A stretch of 33,390 nt of DNA from an uncultured Bacilli bacterium (lineage in GTDB: Bacteria; Bacillota_I; Bacilli_A; RF39; UBA660), in NCBI GenBank assembly GCA_947627635.1, contig CANQWT010000007.1, forward strand, positions 1 through 33,390, written 5' to 3'. This document shows positions 1 to 9,412 of this stretch, piece by piece (within the stretch, counting starts at the first letter, position 1; the number at the start of each line of letters is the position of its first letter). The notes under the pieces are model-generated. The model was given only the letters and a program-made list of their open reading frames with translations. It had not been told where the DNA came from and made no database searches. A program made the translations under genes and the position numbers.

Positions 1-238
<238 letters not shown>

Positions 239-302
239 TCCCATTTAATAATTTGATGAACACAGTATCTAAGTTTTCAGAGAACAATTTCTCTATATAT
301 TT

Positions 303-409
303 TCTTGGTAACGATAGCAGAGTGGGTACACCTGTTCCCATCCCGAACACAGAAGTTAAGCACTCTTACGCCGACGATAGTGTATGCGAAAATAGGAAGT
401 TGCCAAGAT
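303..409 (+). rRNA. rrf: 5S rRNA
   Basis: tcttggtaacgatagcagagtgggtacacctgttcccatcccgaacacagaagttaagcactcttacgccgacgatagtg...gttgccaaga; ends pair as helix I (TCTTGG/CCAAGA). Confidence 0.96.
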
Positions 410-437
410 TTTTTTGTTTATAAAAGACTAAATTTTA
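376..437 (+). repeat. 62-bp direct repeat, copy 1 (3' end of 5S + left half of terminator)
   Basis: gatagtgtatgcgaaaataggaagttgccaagatttttttgtttataaaagactaaatttta, identical to 3015-3076. Confidence 0.97.
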
Positions 438-457
438 ACCGATTTAGTCTTATTTTT
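423..457 (+). terminator. rrn operon intrinsic terminator
   Basis: AAGACTAAA ttttaaccga TTTAGTCTT followed by a T-rich tract, immediately 3' of 5S. Confidence 0.85.
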
Positions 458-648
458 ATATTATTTTGTTATTAGGCCATTAGCTAGTAAAATTTTTCTT
501 TATGCAGTTCAATTTATTACTTGGTGTTCTAATGGTTTCCCATATAGATTAGTAGTGTTACGTACTATGTCTTAATTTATGTGGTGTAATATTTTTTCTT
601 CTCCTTATACTCTAAAAATGCCATAGTATAGTTATTTTATAATATACA

Positions 649-688
649 AAAAAATTCCATTATCCAAATAATGACAACGGAATTTTTT
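649..688 (-). terminator. Intrinsic terminator of the minus-strand three-gene unit (probably bidirectional)
   Basis: AAAAAATTCC - 20 nt loop - GGAATTTTTT. Confidence 0.75.
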
Positions 689-693
689 GAAAT

Positions 694-1218
<525 letters not shown>

Positions 1219-1240
1219 TTTCTTTTCTCCGTTATTATTT

Positions 1241-2008
1241 TTATTTCATATTATTACAATAATCTACATATATTTTTTTTGCATTGATATCTATTGGGGT
1301 TAAAACATCGTCTGTTACATTCCCATTATCTACTTTATAACATAGTTTTTCGGCACTAAAATCCCAGTTAGAAGATGGTGTATTACGTAATCTATTTTCA
1401 TAATCTGTTTTTTTTAAGAATAAAAGATCCTTTGAATTATAAGATATTTGGAATATGTATCCTTGATCCGTTAAACTTGTTCCATTTTCATCTTTAATAT
1501 TTAATTTTTCGTTTTGAAATATTGAAAGGGGAATACGATTATAATTTGAAATCATAATATCATAATCATTGCCAAAAATATTAAAAGTTACATTTCCATT
1601 AACAATATTAACATCGGAAAAAGTCACAGAACTAAGGGGATAATCAGCAGAAGCAGAGGCAGATATTGAATAATCATAATAAACCCAAAATAAAGTTTTT
1701 TTTCCATCATTTTCTCTAACAAGATAAGAATAGTACACATCAGTTCCGGAATATGCTAATTTTTGAACTACATTACCTTCAATTTTATCTGTTTTAGTTA
1801 GTTTAAACATATCAAAACTATTTTTTGTAGTTCTATATCCATTATCACTATTTTTAACATAATAGATATTATCCTTGTTAAAACAATATAATGTATCACT
1901 ATCTACATCCCAACAAGTTCCATCGATTGAAAATTCATCAGAACTACATGCAGATACTCCTAATATCATTAGTATAATTAGTGGAAAAAATAAAATCTTA
2001 TTTTTCAT
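1241..2008 (-). CDS. Putative lipoprotein of unknown function
   Basis: Signal peptide with lipobox (MKNKILFFPLIILMILGVSACSS); 255 aa. Confidence 0.75.
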   Translation of the reverse strand: MKNKILFFPLIILMILGVSACSSDEFSIDGTCWDVDSDTLYCFNKDNIYYVKNSDNGYRTTKNSFDMFKLTKTDKIEGNVVQKLAYSGTDVYYSYLVRENDGKKTLFWVYYDYSISASASADYPLSSVTFSDVNIVNGNVTFNIFGNDYDIMISNYNRIPLSIFQNEKLNIKDENGTSLTDQGYIFQISYNSKDLLFLKKTDYENRLRNTPSSNWDFSAEKLCYKVDNGNVTDDVLTPIDINAKKIYVDYCNNMK

Positions 2009-2037
2009 AATCTGATACCTCTCTATCTTGTGCTATT

Positions 2038-2460
2038 CTAATTTACTAAATTTTCATTTGTTTCTGTTATTACTTCATCCGTTTCTGGTATTACCTCTGC
2101 TTTATTTTTTTCTTTACTTCCATCATATCTAGTATAATATAGCCCTTTTCCATCTAAAGCATCAGAACGGTAATTTAATTCGTACCAACTTGTATGATTT
2201 TCATTAGCATATAATATAAGTTCATTTCCACCAGTTTCGTAATCTCCCTCTTCTTTTGATTTAAATACACCATCAATATAATTAGTTCTTGTATATGTTC
2301 CATCTTTTTTAATTTCTAAATAAGAAAGACCTTGCCCCGGTTCACTATTAGATATGTATGGTGAGCGCCACATTCCAACAAATTTATTTTTTTCTCCACA
2401 ACCAGTTAATCCTAATATCACAAATCCAACTAATAATATAAATAAAACTTTCTTCTTCAC
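2038..2460 (-). CDS. Putative small lipoprotein
   Basis: MKKKVLFILLVGFVILGLTGCGEK lipobox; 140 aa; RBS-like ggag upstream on minus strand. Confidence 0.75.
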   Translation of the reverse strand: MKKKVLFILLVGFVILGLTGCGEKNKFVGMWRSPYISNSEPGQGLSYLEIKKDGTYTRTNYIDGVFKSKEEGDYETGGNELILYANENHTSWYELNYRSDALDGKGLYYTRYDGSKEKNKAEVIPETDEVITETNENLVN

Positions 2461-2490
2461 TTTCTAACACTCTCCTTTAAATGATATTGA

Positions 2491-2594
2491 AAAATAAAAA
2501 GGAACACGATACAAGCTGTGTTCCGACTTTGATTGTCAATCATACTATATTCCAACAATTGACGATGCCAGAATTAACGTACTTCCTACCGACA
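2491..2594 (-). ncRNA. Candidate ~100-nt small RNA or terminated leader
   Basis: Minus-strand TTGACA-18 bp-TATAAT promoter (2600-2629) followed ~75 nt later by hairpin GGAACAC/GTGTTCC (2501-2524) and a U-rich tract (2491-2500); no ORF in between. Confidence 0.6.
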
Positions 2595-2599
2595 ATAAA

Positions 2600-2629
2600 A
2601 TTATAGTATAATTTTCAGAAATTTGTCAA
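2600..2629 (-). promoter_or_regulatory. Consensus sigma-70-type promoter (minus strand)
   Basis: Reverse complement reads TTGACA aatttctgaaaattatac TATAAT (18-bp spacer). Confidence 0.8.
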
Positions 2630-2646
2630 CACATTTTGTAAGAAGA

Positions 2647-2670
2647 TACCTTACAAAAACTTGTAAGGTA
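2647..2670. promoter_or_regulatory. Perfect palindromic operator upstream of XRE regulator
   Basis: TACCTTACAA AAAC TTGTAAGGTA; 10-bp arms, 4-bp spacer; extra half-site TTGTAAG just upstream. Confidence 0.75.
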
Positions 2671-2700
2671 ATTCTCTACAATGAGTATAGAGGTGTTGAT

Positions 2701-2958
2701 ATGAGATTAAATAAACCACTTAAAAAAATAAAATTTGATACAGATATATACAATACCATTAGAAAAAATATTAAGAAATATAGAAAATTAAAAGGATTAA
2801 CATCTGAAGAATTATCAGAAATGGTAGATTTATCGCACGAATTTATAAGACAAATTGAAAGTGAAAAAGTAGCATATAATTTTTCTGTAGATACATTATA
2901 TAAAATATCAGTTGCATTGGATGTTAAAATAGATGACCTTATAAAGAAAGAAAAATAA
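2701..2958 (+). CDS. XRE-family helix-turn-helix transcriptional regulator
   Basis: LTSEELSEMVDLSHEFIRQIESEKVAYNFSVDTLYKISVALDVKIDDLI is a Cro/C1 HTH. In-frame ATG at 2701 with gaggtg upstream preferred over the 2623 start in the ORF track. Confidence 0.88.
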   Translation: MRLNKPLKKIKFDTDIYNTIRKNIKKYRKLKGLTSEELSEMVDLSHEFIRQIESEKVAYNFSVDTLYKISVALDVKIDDLIKKEK

Positions 2959-3014
2959 AAATGTTTTCCAAATTATAAAATATTGAAAAATAACACATGA
3001 TAATAAACATGTAT

Positions 3015-3076
3015 GATAGTGTATGCGAAAATAGGAAGTTGCCAAGATTTTTTTGTTTATAAAAGACTAAATTTTA
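3015..3076 (+). repeat. 62-bp direct repeat, copy 2 (partial 5S remnant + left half of terminator)
   Basis: Perfect match to 376-437; sequence upstream of 3015 does not match 5S, so this is a 3' fragment only. Confidence 0.97.
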
Positions 3077-3371
3077 TTGATAATTATAGTCTTTTTTTTA
3101 CTGCCTTTCTTAAAAATTTATTTTAAGTTTGAGATTATCTTTTGAAAAAGTGATAATTACTTCATAACAAGGTACACAATAGGTTACACATTTTTCCACA
3201 ATTACAGTGCAAATTGTAAAATGCAAATAGAAATATGTAAATCTTTTTATGATATCCAATATATAAAATATAGAAATTTTGTAAAATTTTATAAAAAGAA
3301 AGGAATTACTTGTAACAATTCTTTTATTCTTGCTATAATAAAATTGTAAGGATTAAATACGAGGTGAAAAA

Positions 3372-3830
3372 ATGAATTACAAAATAACGTCTTACAGTGA
3401 AAAAGATACAATTGAATTAGCGCAAAATATTGAGTCTGAAAAATTTCCAAATATGGTGATTTGTTTAATGGGCGATCTTGGAAGTGGAAAAACAGTTTTT
3501 ACAAAAGGTTTTGCTTCAGCTTTGGAGGTTGAAGAAGAAGTCACTTCTCCTACTTTTAATATTATTAAAGAATATGAAAGTGGTGAAATGCCTCTATATC
3601 ATATGGATGTATATCGCTTAGATAATGGTAAAGATAAGCTAGGAATTGAAGATTACTTTACCAAGGGTGGTATTACCATTATTGAATGGGCAGATATGAT
3701 TGAAGAAATGTTACCAGAGGAACGTTTGGAAATTAAACTCCGTATAAGTGGTGAAGATGAAGACACAAGAATTATTACTATCACCCCTTATGGAACCCAA
3801 TATGAAGATTTATGTGAGGCTGTCTTATGA
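3372..3830 (+). CDS. tsaE: tRNA threonylcarbamoyladenosine biosynthesis ATPase TsaE
   Basis: GDLGSGKTVFTKGFASALEV...SPTFNIIKEYE; conserved t6A operon context. Confidence 0.95.
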   Translation: MNYKITSYSEKDTIELAQNIESEKFPNMVICLMGDLGSGKTVFTKGFASALEVEEEVTSPTFNIIKEYESGEMPLYHMDVYRLDNGKDKLGIEDYFTKGGITIIEWADMIEEMLPEERLEIKLRISGEDEDTRIITITPYGTQYEDLCEAVL

Positions 3831-4444
3831 CAGTTCTTTATTTAGATACATCATCTAGTCTTTTTTGTGCCGCAATTTATCAAAATGGAAAAGTAGTAAA
3901 TCAAGTCCAAAAAAATCTTGAAAAAGATATGTCAAAAGAGGCATTACCTCTTATGAAGAAAATGTTGGAGGATGTTTCTATTTCTCCAAATGATGTTGAT
4001 AAAATTCTTGTTTGCAATGGTCCTGGTTCTTTCACAGGTATTCGTATTGGAATGACAATTGCTAAAGTTTATGCATGGGCATTACAAAAAGATATAAGTG
4101 TAGTATCTTCTTTAGAAGCTATGGCAATATCAAATGATGCACCTGTTGTTCTTCCTTTAATTGATGCGAGAAGAGGATATGTTTATGGAGCTCTTTATCA
4201 AGGTGAAAAGGAAATTATTTCCAATGGATACTATCGTTTAGATTATCTTTTAGAACAAGCTAAATCATATGAACCTTATCAAATCATTAGTAATAATGAT
4301 TTTCCTGGATTAACAAAAGAAACTTATAGACCAAATTTTCAAAAAATTATAGAAACATATCAAAATCGGGAAGCTATCTCACCACATCTTGCCAATCCTT
4401 GCTATTTAAAACAAACCGAAGCTGAGGAAAAACAAAATGCCTAA
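3827..4444 (+). CDS. tsaB: tRNA threonylcarbamoyladenosine biosynthesis protein TsaB
   Basis: ILYLDTSS...CNGPGSFTGIRIGMTIAKVYA motif; ATGA overlap with tsaE. Confidence 0.95.
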   Translation: MTVLYLDTSSSLFCAAIYQNGKVVNQVQKNLEKDMSKEALPLMKKMLEDVSISPNDVDKILVCNGPGSFTGIRIGMTIAKVYAWALQKDISVVSSLEAMAISNDAPVVLPLIDARRGYVYGALYQGEKEIISNGYYRLDYLLEQAKSYEPYQIISNNDFPGLTKETYRPNFQKIIETYQNREAISPHLANPCYLKQTEAEEKQNA

Positions 4445-4847
4445 TATCATTCAAGGAAATAATCCACAAATTGCTGTGGAAAATGATAAAGTTGGCTTTC
4501 TTCCATTATGGAAAAAGGAACAGCATAATCCTTTTCTTTATTATTTATTATACGAAGAAGATAAGCCAATCCTTGCCTACTTATTTTATACAAAGATTTA
4601 TGAGCGCATGGAAATTGAACAGTTCAAAGTTTTGGATACAAAACAAAACCAAGGAATTGGTACAGCACTTTTAAAAGAATTGATACGAATAGCTGAAAAA
4701 GAAAAAGTGGAAAATATTACCTTAGAGGTTAGGGAGGATAATCAAAATGCTATCCACTTATATAAAAAATTAGGTTTTCAAGAAGTTTCTCAGCGAACTA
4801 ATTATTACCAAGGAAAGAATGGAATTTTAATGATAAAAAATATATAG
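4437..4847 (+). CDS. rimI: GNAT acetyltransferase, RimI-type
   Basis: QNQGIGTALLKELI...NITLEVREDNQNAIHLYKKLGFQEV; between tsaB and tsaD. Confidence 0.9.
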   Translation: MPNIIQGNNPQIAVENDKVGFLPLWKKEQHNPFLYYLLYEEDKPILAYLFYTKIYERMEIEQFKVLDTKQNQGIGTALLKELIRIAEKEKVENITLEVREDNQNAIHLYKKLGFQEVSQRTNYYQGKNGILMIKNI

Positions 4848-4856
4848 TTTTAGTAA

Positions 4857-4890
4857 AAAAGGCTCTTTTAATAGAAACAAAGGGCCTTTT
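4857..4890 (+). terminator. Putative hairpin/terminator between rimI and tsaD
   Basis: AAAAGGCtCTTT ... AAAGgGCCTTTT. Confidence 0.5.
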
Positions 4891-4918
4891 ATGGTACAAT
4901 AAATACAAGAAAACGGAA

Positions 4919-5932
4919 GTGATACTTTTGAAGGATATATATATATTAGGAATTGAAAGTAGTTGTGATGAAACAAGCATTTCAATTGTAAAAAATGGTA
5001 TAGAGTGCTTATCAAATGTTGTTTCTTCTCAAATTGATATTCATAAAAACTATGGTGGTGTTGTTCCTGAAATAGCTTCACGTGAACATATTAAAAATAT
5101 TACTGTAGTTCTTGATGAATGCTTTCAAAAAGCAAATCTTACAATGAGTGATATAGATGCTATTGCAATTGCTTATGGTCCAGGTCTTATCGGTTCTTTA
5201 CTAGTAGGGTTAGAAGCTGCGAAAACACTTTCATATCTATATAATAAACCTTTAATTCCTGTTCACCATATTGCAGGCCATATTTATGCGAATAGTTTTG
5301 TAAAACCACTTTCTTTTCCACTACTTGCTTTAATTGTGAGCGGTGGACATACAGAATTAGTTTTAATGAAAGACCATTTTTCTTTTGAAAAGCTTGGTAG
5401 TACTCTAGATGATGCAGTAGGAGAATGTTATGACAAAGTTGCAAGAGTCATTGGCCTTCCATATCCAGGAGGACCTCTATTAGATAAACTTGCTATGGAA
5501 GGAACTCCAACTTATAAGCTTCCTCATCCTTTAGACGATGAGAGTTATAACTTTAGTTTTAGTGGACTTAAAAGTGCAGTAATCAACTTAAACCATCAGT
5601 TTGAACAAAAAAAAGAGACTTTAAGTCCAAAAAATCTCGCAGCTTCATTTCAAAAAGTTGTTGTAGAAACACTGATTAAGAAAACCAAGAAAGCACTTCT
5701 TGATACAAAATGCAAAAATCTAATTGTCGCAGGAGGAGTATCTGCGAACCAAGGATTACGACAAGCTGTTTTAAAACTTGGAGAAGAACTAGGAGTAGAA
5801 GTTTCTATTCCATCACTTTGTTATTGTACAGATAATGGGGCAATGGTCGCTAGTGCTGGGTACTACGCATATCAATTAGGAAGACGTGCTGATTTATATT
5901 TAAACAGTAAATCTCAGGAAGAATTAAAATAG
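4919..5932 (+). CDS. tsaD: tRNA N6-adenosine threonylcarbamoyltransferase TsaD
   Basis: GIESSCDETS, VPEIASREHIKN, HHIAGHIYAN, VSGGHTELV; start codon GTG/TTG uncertain. Confidence 0.96.
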   Translation: MILLKDIYILGIESSCDETSISIVKNGIECLSNVVSSQIDIHKNYGGVVPEIASREHIKNITVVLDECFQKANLTMSDIDAIAIAYGPGLIGSLLVGLEAAKTLSYLYNKPLIPVHHIAGHIYANSFVKPLSFPLLALIVSGGHTELVLMKDHFSFEKLGSTLDDAVGECYDKVARVIGLPYPGGPLLDKLAMEGTPTYKLPHPLDDESYNFSFSGLKSAVINLNHQFEQKKETLSPKNLAASFQKVVVETLIKKTKKALLDTKCKNLIVAGGVSANQGLRQAVLKLGEELGVEVSIPSLCYCTDNGAMVASAGYYAYQLGRRADLYLNSKSQEELK

Positions 5933-5943
5933 GAGGAAAAATT

Positions 5944-6927
5944 ATGGCAAAGTTATTAACCGGTTTAAAACCAACAGGAGAGTTTACTTTAGGAAATTAT
6001 ATTGGAGCAATTGTTCCTTTAGTAAAAATGCAAGATGAGTATGACGAAGTCTATCTTTTTGTGGCAGACTTGCATGCTCTTACAATTTATCAAGACCCAA
6101 AGGAGTTAAGAGAACGTATTCGTAAATTTATTGCAATGTATATTGCTTGTGGAGTAAATCCAACAAAAGTAACGATTTATCTACAGTCAGAAAATCCATA
6201 CATTCCAGCAATTTCTTGGCTATTAGAATGTACTACTCAATTTGGAGAAGCTAGCCGAATGATACAGTTCAAAGAAAAAAGTAAGCAAAACACAAATTTT
6301 TCTGTAGGTTTGTTTACATACCCTGTTTTAATGGCTGCGGATATTTTATATTGTGACACAGACTATGTTCCTGTTGGAATTGACCAAAAACAACATGTAG
6401 AATTAGCTCGTGATGTCGCAGAACGTTTTAATCACAAATATGGAGAAACCTTTGTTTTACCACAACCATACATTGCCAAAGCAGGAACAAAAATCAAAGA
6501 TTTAAAAGACCCAACTAAGAAAATGAGTAAATCAGAAGAAAATCCTCAAGGTGTTATTACAATGTTTGATACCAAAGAAGAAATTACTAAAAAAATCATG
6601 CGTGCAACAACAGATAGCGAAATGAACGTTTGCTTTGATGAAGAAAATAAACCAGGAATTTCTAATCTTTTAAATATTGCCTCTGTCTTAAGTGGACAAG
6701 AAATTACTGATATTGAAAAAGAATTTGTAGGAAAAAATTATGGAGAGTTTAAAGCTTATGTCGCAGAAATTGTTGCTTGTAAGCTCGAAAAAATTCAAAC
6801 AAAGTATGAAGCTTTATTAAAGGGTAATGAATTAGATAGAATTCTAGATGAAGGCATTCAAAAATCAATTGCTCTTGCTCAAGCGAAATATGAAGAAATG
6901 AAAGAAAAAATGGGAATTGTTCGTTAA
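5944..6927 (+). CDS. trpS: Tryptophanyl-tRNA synthetase
   Basis: TGLKPTGEFTLGNYIGAI (HIGH-like region), PVGIDQKQHVELARD, KKMSKSEENPQ (KMSKS). Confidence 0.96.
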   Translation: MAKLLTGLKPTGEFTLGNYIGAIVPLVKMQDEYDEVYLFVADLHALTIYQDPKELRERIRKFIAMYIACGVNPTKVTIYLQSENPYIPAISWLLECTTQFGEASRMIQFKEKSKQNTNFSVGLFTYPVLMAADILYCDTDYVPVGIDQKQHVELARDVAERFNHKYGETFVLPQPYIAKAGTKIKDLKDPTKKMSKSEENPQGVITMFDTKEEITKKIMRATTDSEMNVCFDEENKPGISNLLNIASVLSGQEITDIEKEFVGKNYGEFKAYVAEIVACKLEKIQTKYEALLKGNELDRILDEGIQKSIALAQAKYEEMKEKMGIVR

Positions 6928-6950
6928 AACTTAAAAAGGAGGAGTAGGAT

Positions 6951-7622
6951 ATGAGAAATCTTGAAAATGATTTTAAAAGTCGAAAAATTTTATATCCTGC
7001 TCTTTTAAGTTATGGTTTTCAAAAACAGGGTGACGTCTATTTCTTAGAAAAAGAAATTTGTAATCACTCTTTTAAAGTGGTTGTAGAAATTACTCAAAAA
7101 TCAAAGATGTCAAAAGTTATGGATATGGATGCCAACGATGAATATATTTTGGTAGATGTGGAACAGGTAAAAGGTTCTTTTGTTGGAACTGTGAAAGAAG
7201 AATATGAAAAAATCCTCAAGGAAATCATAGAAAACTGTACGGAAAATGATGCATTTAAAAGTAAACAGGCTCAAGAAATTATAAAGTATATTTCCAAAAA
7301 TTACCAAGATAGCCTAGAGTATTTATGGGAAAAGTCAAAAGATACTGCAGTTGTACGAAACAAGGAAAGTCAAAAATGGTATGGCATTTTCTTTGTATTA
7401 AATGAAGAAAAACTAGGACTTCCATCGAATAAAACAGTGGATGTGCTGAACTTAAGATACCCTAAAGAAAAGATTAGGGATATTGTTGATAACGAAAAGG
7501 TGTTTTTGGGATACCACATGAACAAACAACATTGGATTAGCATCGTATTAGATGGAAGCATTCCTTTGGAAAAAATTATGGTGTGGCTTTCCAATAGCTA
7601 TAAAATGGCCTGCAAAAAGTAA
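6951..7622 (+). CDS. MmcQ/YjbR family DNA-binding-like protein
   Basis: SLEYLWEKSKDTAVVRNKESQKWYGIFFVLNEEKLGL...YHMNKQHWISIVLDGSIP...SNSY. Confidence 0.85.
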   Translation: MRNLENDFKSRKILYPALLSYGFQKQGDVYFLEKEICNHSFKVVVEITQKSKMSKVMDMDANDEYILVDVEQVKGSFVGTVKEEYEKILKEIIENCTENDAFKSKQAQEIIKYISKNYQDSLEYLWEKSKDTAVVRNKESQKWYGIFFVLNEEKLGLPSNKTVDVLNLRYPKEKIRDIVDNEKVFLGYHMNKQHWISIVLDGSIPLEKIMVWLSNSYKMACKK

Positions 7623-7642
7623 AAAAAAATAAAGGAGCAAAA

Positions 7643-8605
7643 ATGAAAAAGGGTTTTAAAATTGTCCTAATTTTTTTATTAGACCTTATCAGTCTTATTT
7701 TTCTTGACACTTTACAAGCAAGAGTATTGAAACACAGTCCTCTTCTTCACATTCGAGAAACACTAGATGGAGAAAGTTATGTAGATAAAGGGGTTCTAAT
7801 AAATACATACTACTGCACAAAGGAAGATAAGGTTCACATAACTTGGCATTTTAAAACTGAAAAGTTTACATGTCCTCTAGAAGTAGAGTGGACTAAAAAA
7901 GATTATCAAGAGCATTTAGATAAAATTATAAATCAAGGACCAGTCACATCATCTAATCCATTTGATTATATTGAAGCGAGTAACCAAGATTATCAAGAAT
8001 TGTTAAATCATCAAAAAGAGACATTCCAGTATGCAGTTGAAGACTTAATAAACACAAAAGAAGATGGCTTAAAAAGTTATATAGAAGCATTACTTTGTAG
8101 TAAAATCAACCAAAATTTCCAATATGACTTTGAAACGGGAATGGATTTTTTAAATCATTACCAAGACTTTTTAACTCATTGTGACTGTCTTTATAATTCA
8201 TATGACCAATATGCCAAGTCTTTATTAAAAGAAAAAGGAGAAGAAAATATGAAACTGTATATCAAAATAAAAGACCATGTATTAAGTGCTACTTTAGAAG
8301 AAAATTCATCAGCTAGAGCTCTACAAGAAAAACTAAAAGAAAGTGATTTGACTTTTACGTTGAGTGATTATTCTAACTTTGAAAAAGTAGGTGATTTAGG
8401 TTTTAGTTTGCCTACAAATAATCAACAACTTCAAACGGATTATGGAGATTTAATCTTGTACCAAGGAAATTCTTTTGTCATTTACTATGATAAAAATGAG
8501 TGGAGTTTAACAAAACTAGGACATATCGATAACATCACACAAAAAGAGTTAAAATCCATACTTGGAACGGGAAATGTTACAATTACTTTAACTTTAAAAC
8601 CATAA
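7643..8605 (+). CDS. Membrane-anchored protein with C-terminal cyclophilin-like domain
   Basis: N-terminal TM; C-terminal ~118 aa (MKLYIKIKDHVLSATLEENSSARALQEKL...FSLPTNNQQLQTDYGDLILYQGNSFVIYYDKNEWSLTKLGHI) resembles the bacterial cyclophilin-like family. Confidence 0.75.
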   Translation: MKKGFKIVLIFLLDLISLIFLDTLQARVLKHSPLLHIRETLDGESYVDKGVLINTYYCTKEDKVHITWHFKTEKFTCPLEVEWTKKDYQEHLDKIINQGPVTSSNPFDYIEASNQDYQELLNHQKETFQYAVEDLINTKEDGLKSYIEALLCSKINQNFQYDFETGMDFLNHYQDFLTHCDCLYNSYDQYAKSLLKEKGEENMKLYIKIKDHVLSATLEENSSARALQEKLKESDLTFTLSDYSNFEKVGDLGFSLPTNNQQLQTDYGDLILYQGNSFVIYYDKNEWSLTKLGHIDNITQKELKSILGTGNVTITLTLKP

Positions 8606-8764
8606 AAGAAGAGATACAATTCATTCATTTACTATCGATACTGGATGTGATAAAATGAACAATAGAGGTAAAAAATATAAGTAAAGTGAATGTGTTCTTG
8701 TTTTATAAATTCGTATAATGATTAGGCAAGTTTAATAATACGATATAGTAGTAGGTGATGTTTC

Positions 8765-9412
8765 ATGGTAAAAAGAAGTAAAAAACCAAAGGTCAGTTTT
8801 TATGATTTATTTTGGTTATTTATCTATGGAAGCGTATTTGGTTGGGTTTGTGAGTGGACTTTTAGTCTTGTTGTTCATCATCAGTTAATCAATCACTCTG
8901 CACTTGTTCTTGGACCTTTTGACGTCTGTTATGGAATTTGTGCTTGTGCTTTAACCTTTTTGCTATATCGTTATAAAGAAAAAGGAAATATGTCACTCTT
9001 TTTCATCAGTTTTTTCTTAGGTTCTATTCTTGAATACATTATGAGTTGGGGAATGAGTTTAGTTCTTGGATTTTCAGCTTGGGACTATAGTGGTATGTTT
9101 TTAAATATCAATGGTCGTGTTTGTTTTTTTATGTCTTGCCTTTGGGGACTTCTTGGAGTTGTTTGGATTCAATATATTTATCCTTATATCGAAAGAGCAA
9201 TTCATAAACTGCCTAAACATATTGGGAAAAAATTGATGGTTATTTTGCTTATCTTTTTAGTCTTTGACTTAGGACTTACGATTAGTGCAATAGTAAGAGC
9301 AAGAGACTGTGAAAAGGGAATCAAACCTAGAAATTCTTATGAAAAACTTTTGGATAGAACCTTTAATAAAGATTATTTGTATAATATGTTTAATAACAGT
9401 TGGAGTGATTAG
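8765..9412 (+). CDS. Polytopic membrane protein, putative ABC-transporter type IV/CmpB-like family
   Basis: FYDLFWLFIYGSVFGWVCEWTFSLV...GPFDVCYGICA...EYIMSWGMSLVLGFSAWDYSG...NGRVCFFMSCLWGLLG. Confidence 0.75.
   Translation: MVKRSKKPKVSFYDLFWLFIYGSVFGWVCEWTFSLVVHHQLINHSALVLGPFDVCYGICACALTFLLYRYKEKGNMSLFFISFFLGSILEYIMSWGMSLVLGFSAWDYSGMFLNINGRVCFFMSCLWGLLGVVWIQYIYPYIERAIHKLPKHIGKKLMVILLIFLVFDLGLTISAIVRARDCEKGIKPRNSYEKLLDRTFNKDYLYNMFNNSWSD

Noticed and set aside
2995-3012. Short inverted repeat ACATG...CATGT at the right edge of the cassette as a transposon end
   Set aside because: Only 5-bp arms, no matching sequence at the left edge; likely chance in AT-rich DNA.
4471-5444. Small overlapping ORFs 4471-4674 (+), 4798-4980 (-), 4827-5081 (-), 5187-5444 (-)
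   Set aside because: Overlap or lie antisense to well-supported rimI/tsaD coding sequence; no recognisable protein features.
5944-6927. Possibility of UGA=Trp recoding suggested by AT-rich Mollicutes-like composition
   Set aside because: TGA is used as a genuine stop (tsaE ends in TGA overlapping the tsaB ATG), and tryptophans in the well-assigned proteins I checked are encoded by TGG.
7110-7594. Antisense ORFs 7110-7307 and 7370-7594
   Set aside because: Antisense to the MmcQ/YjbR gene; low-complexity translations.
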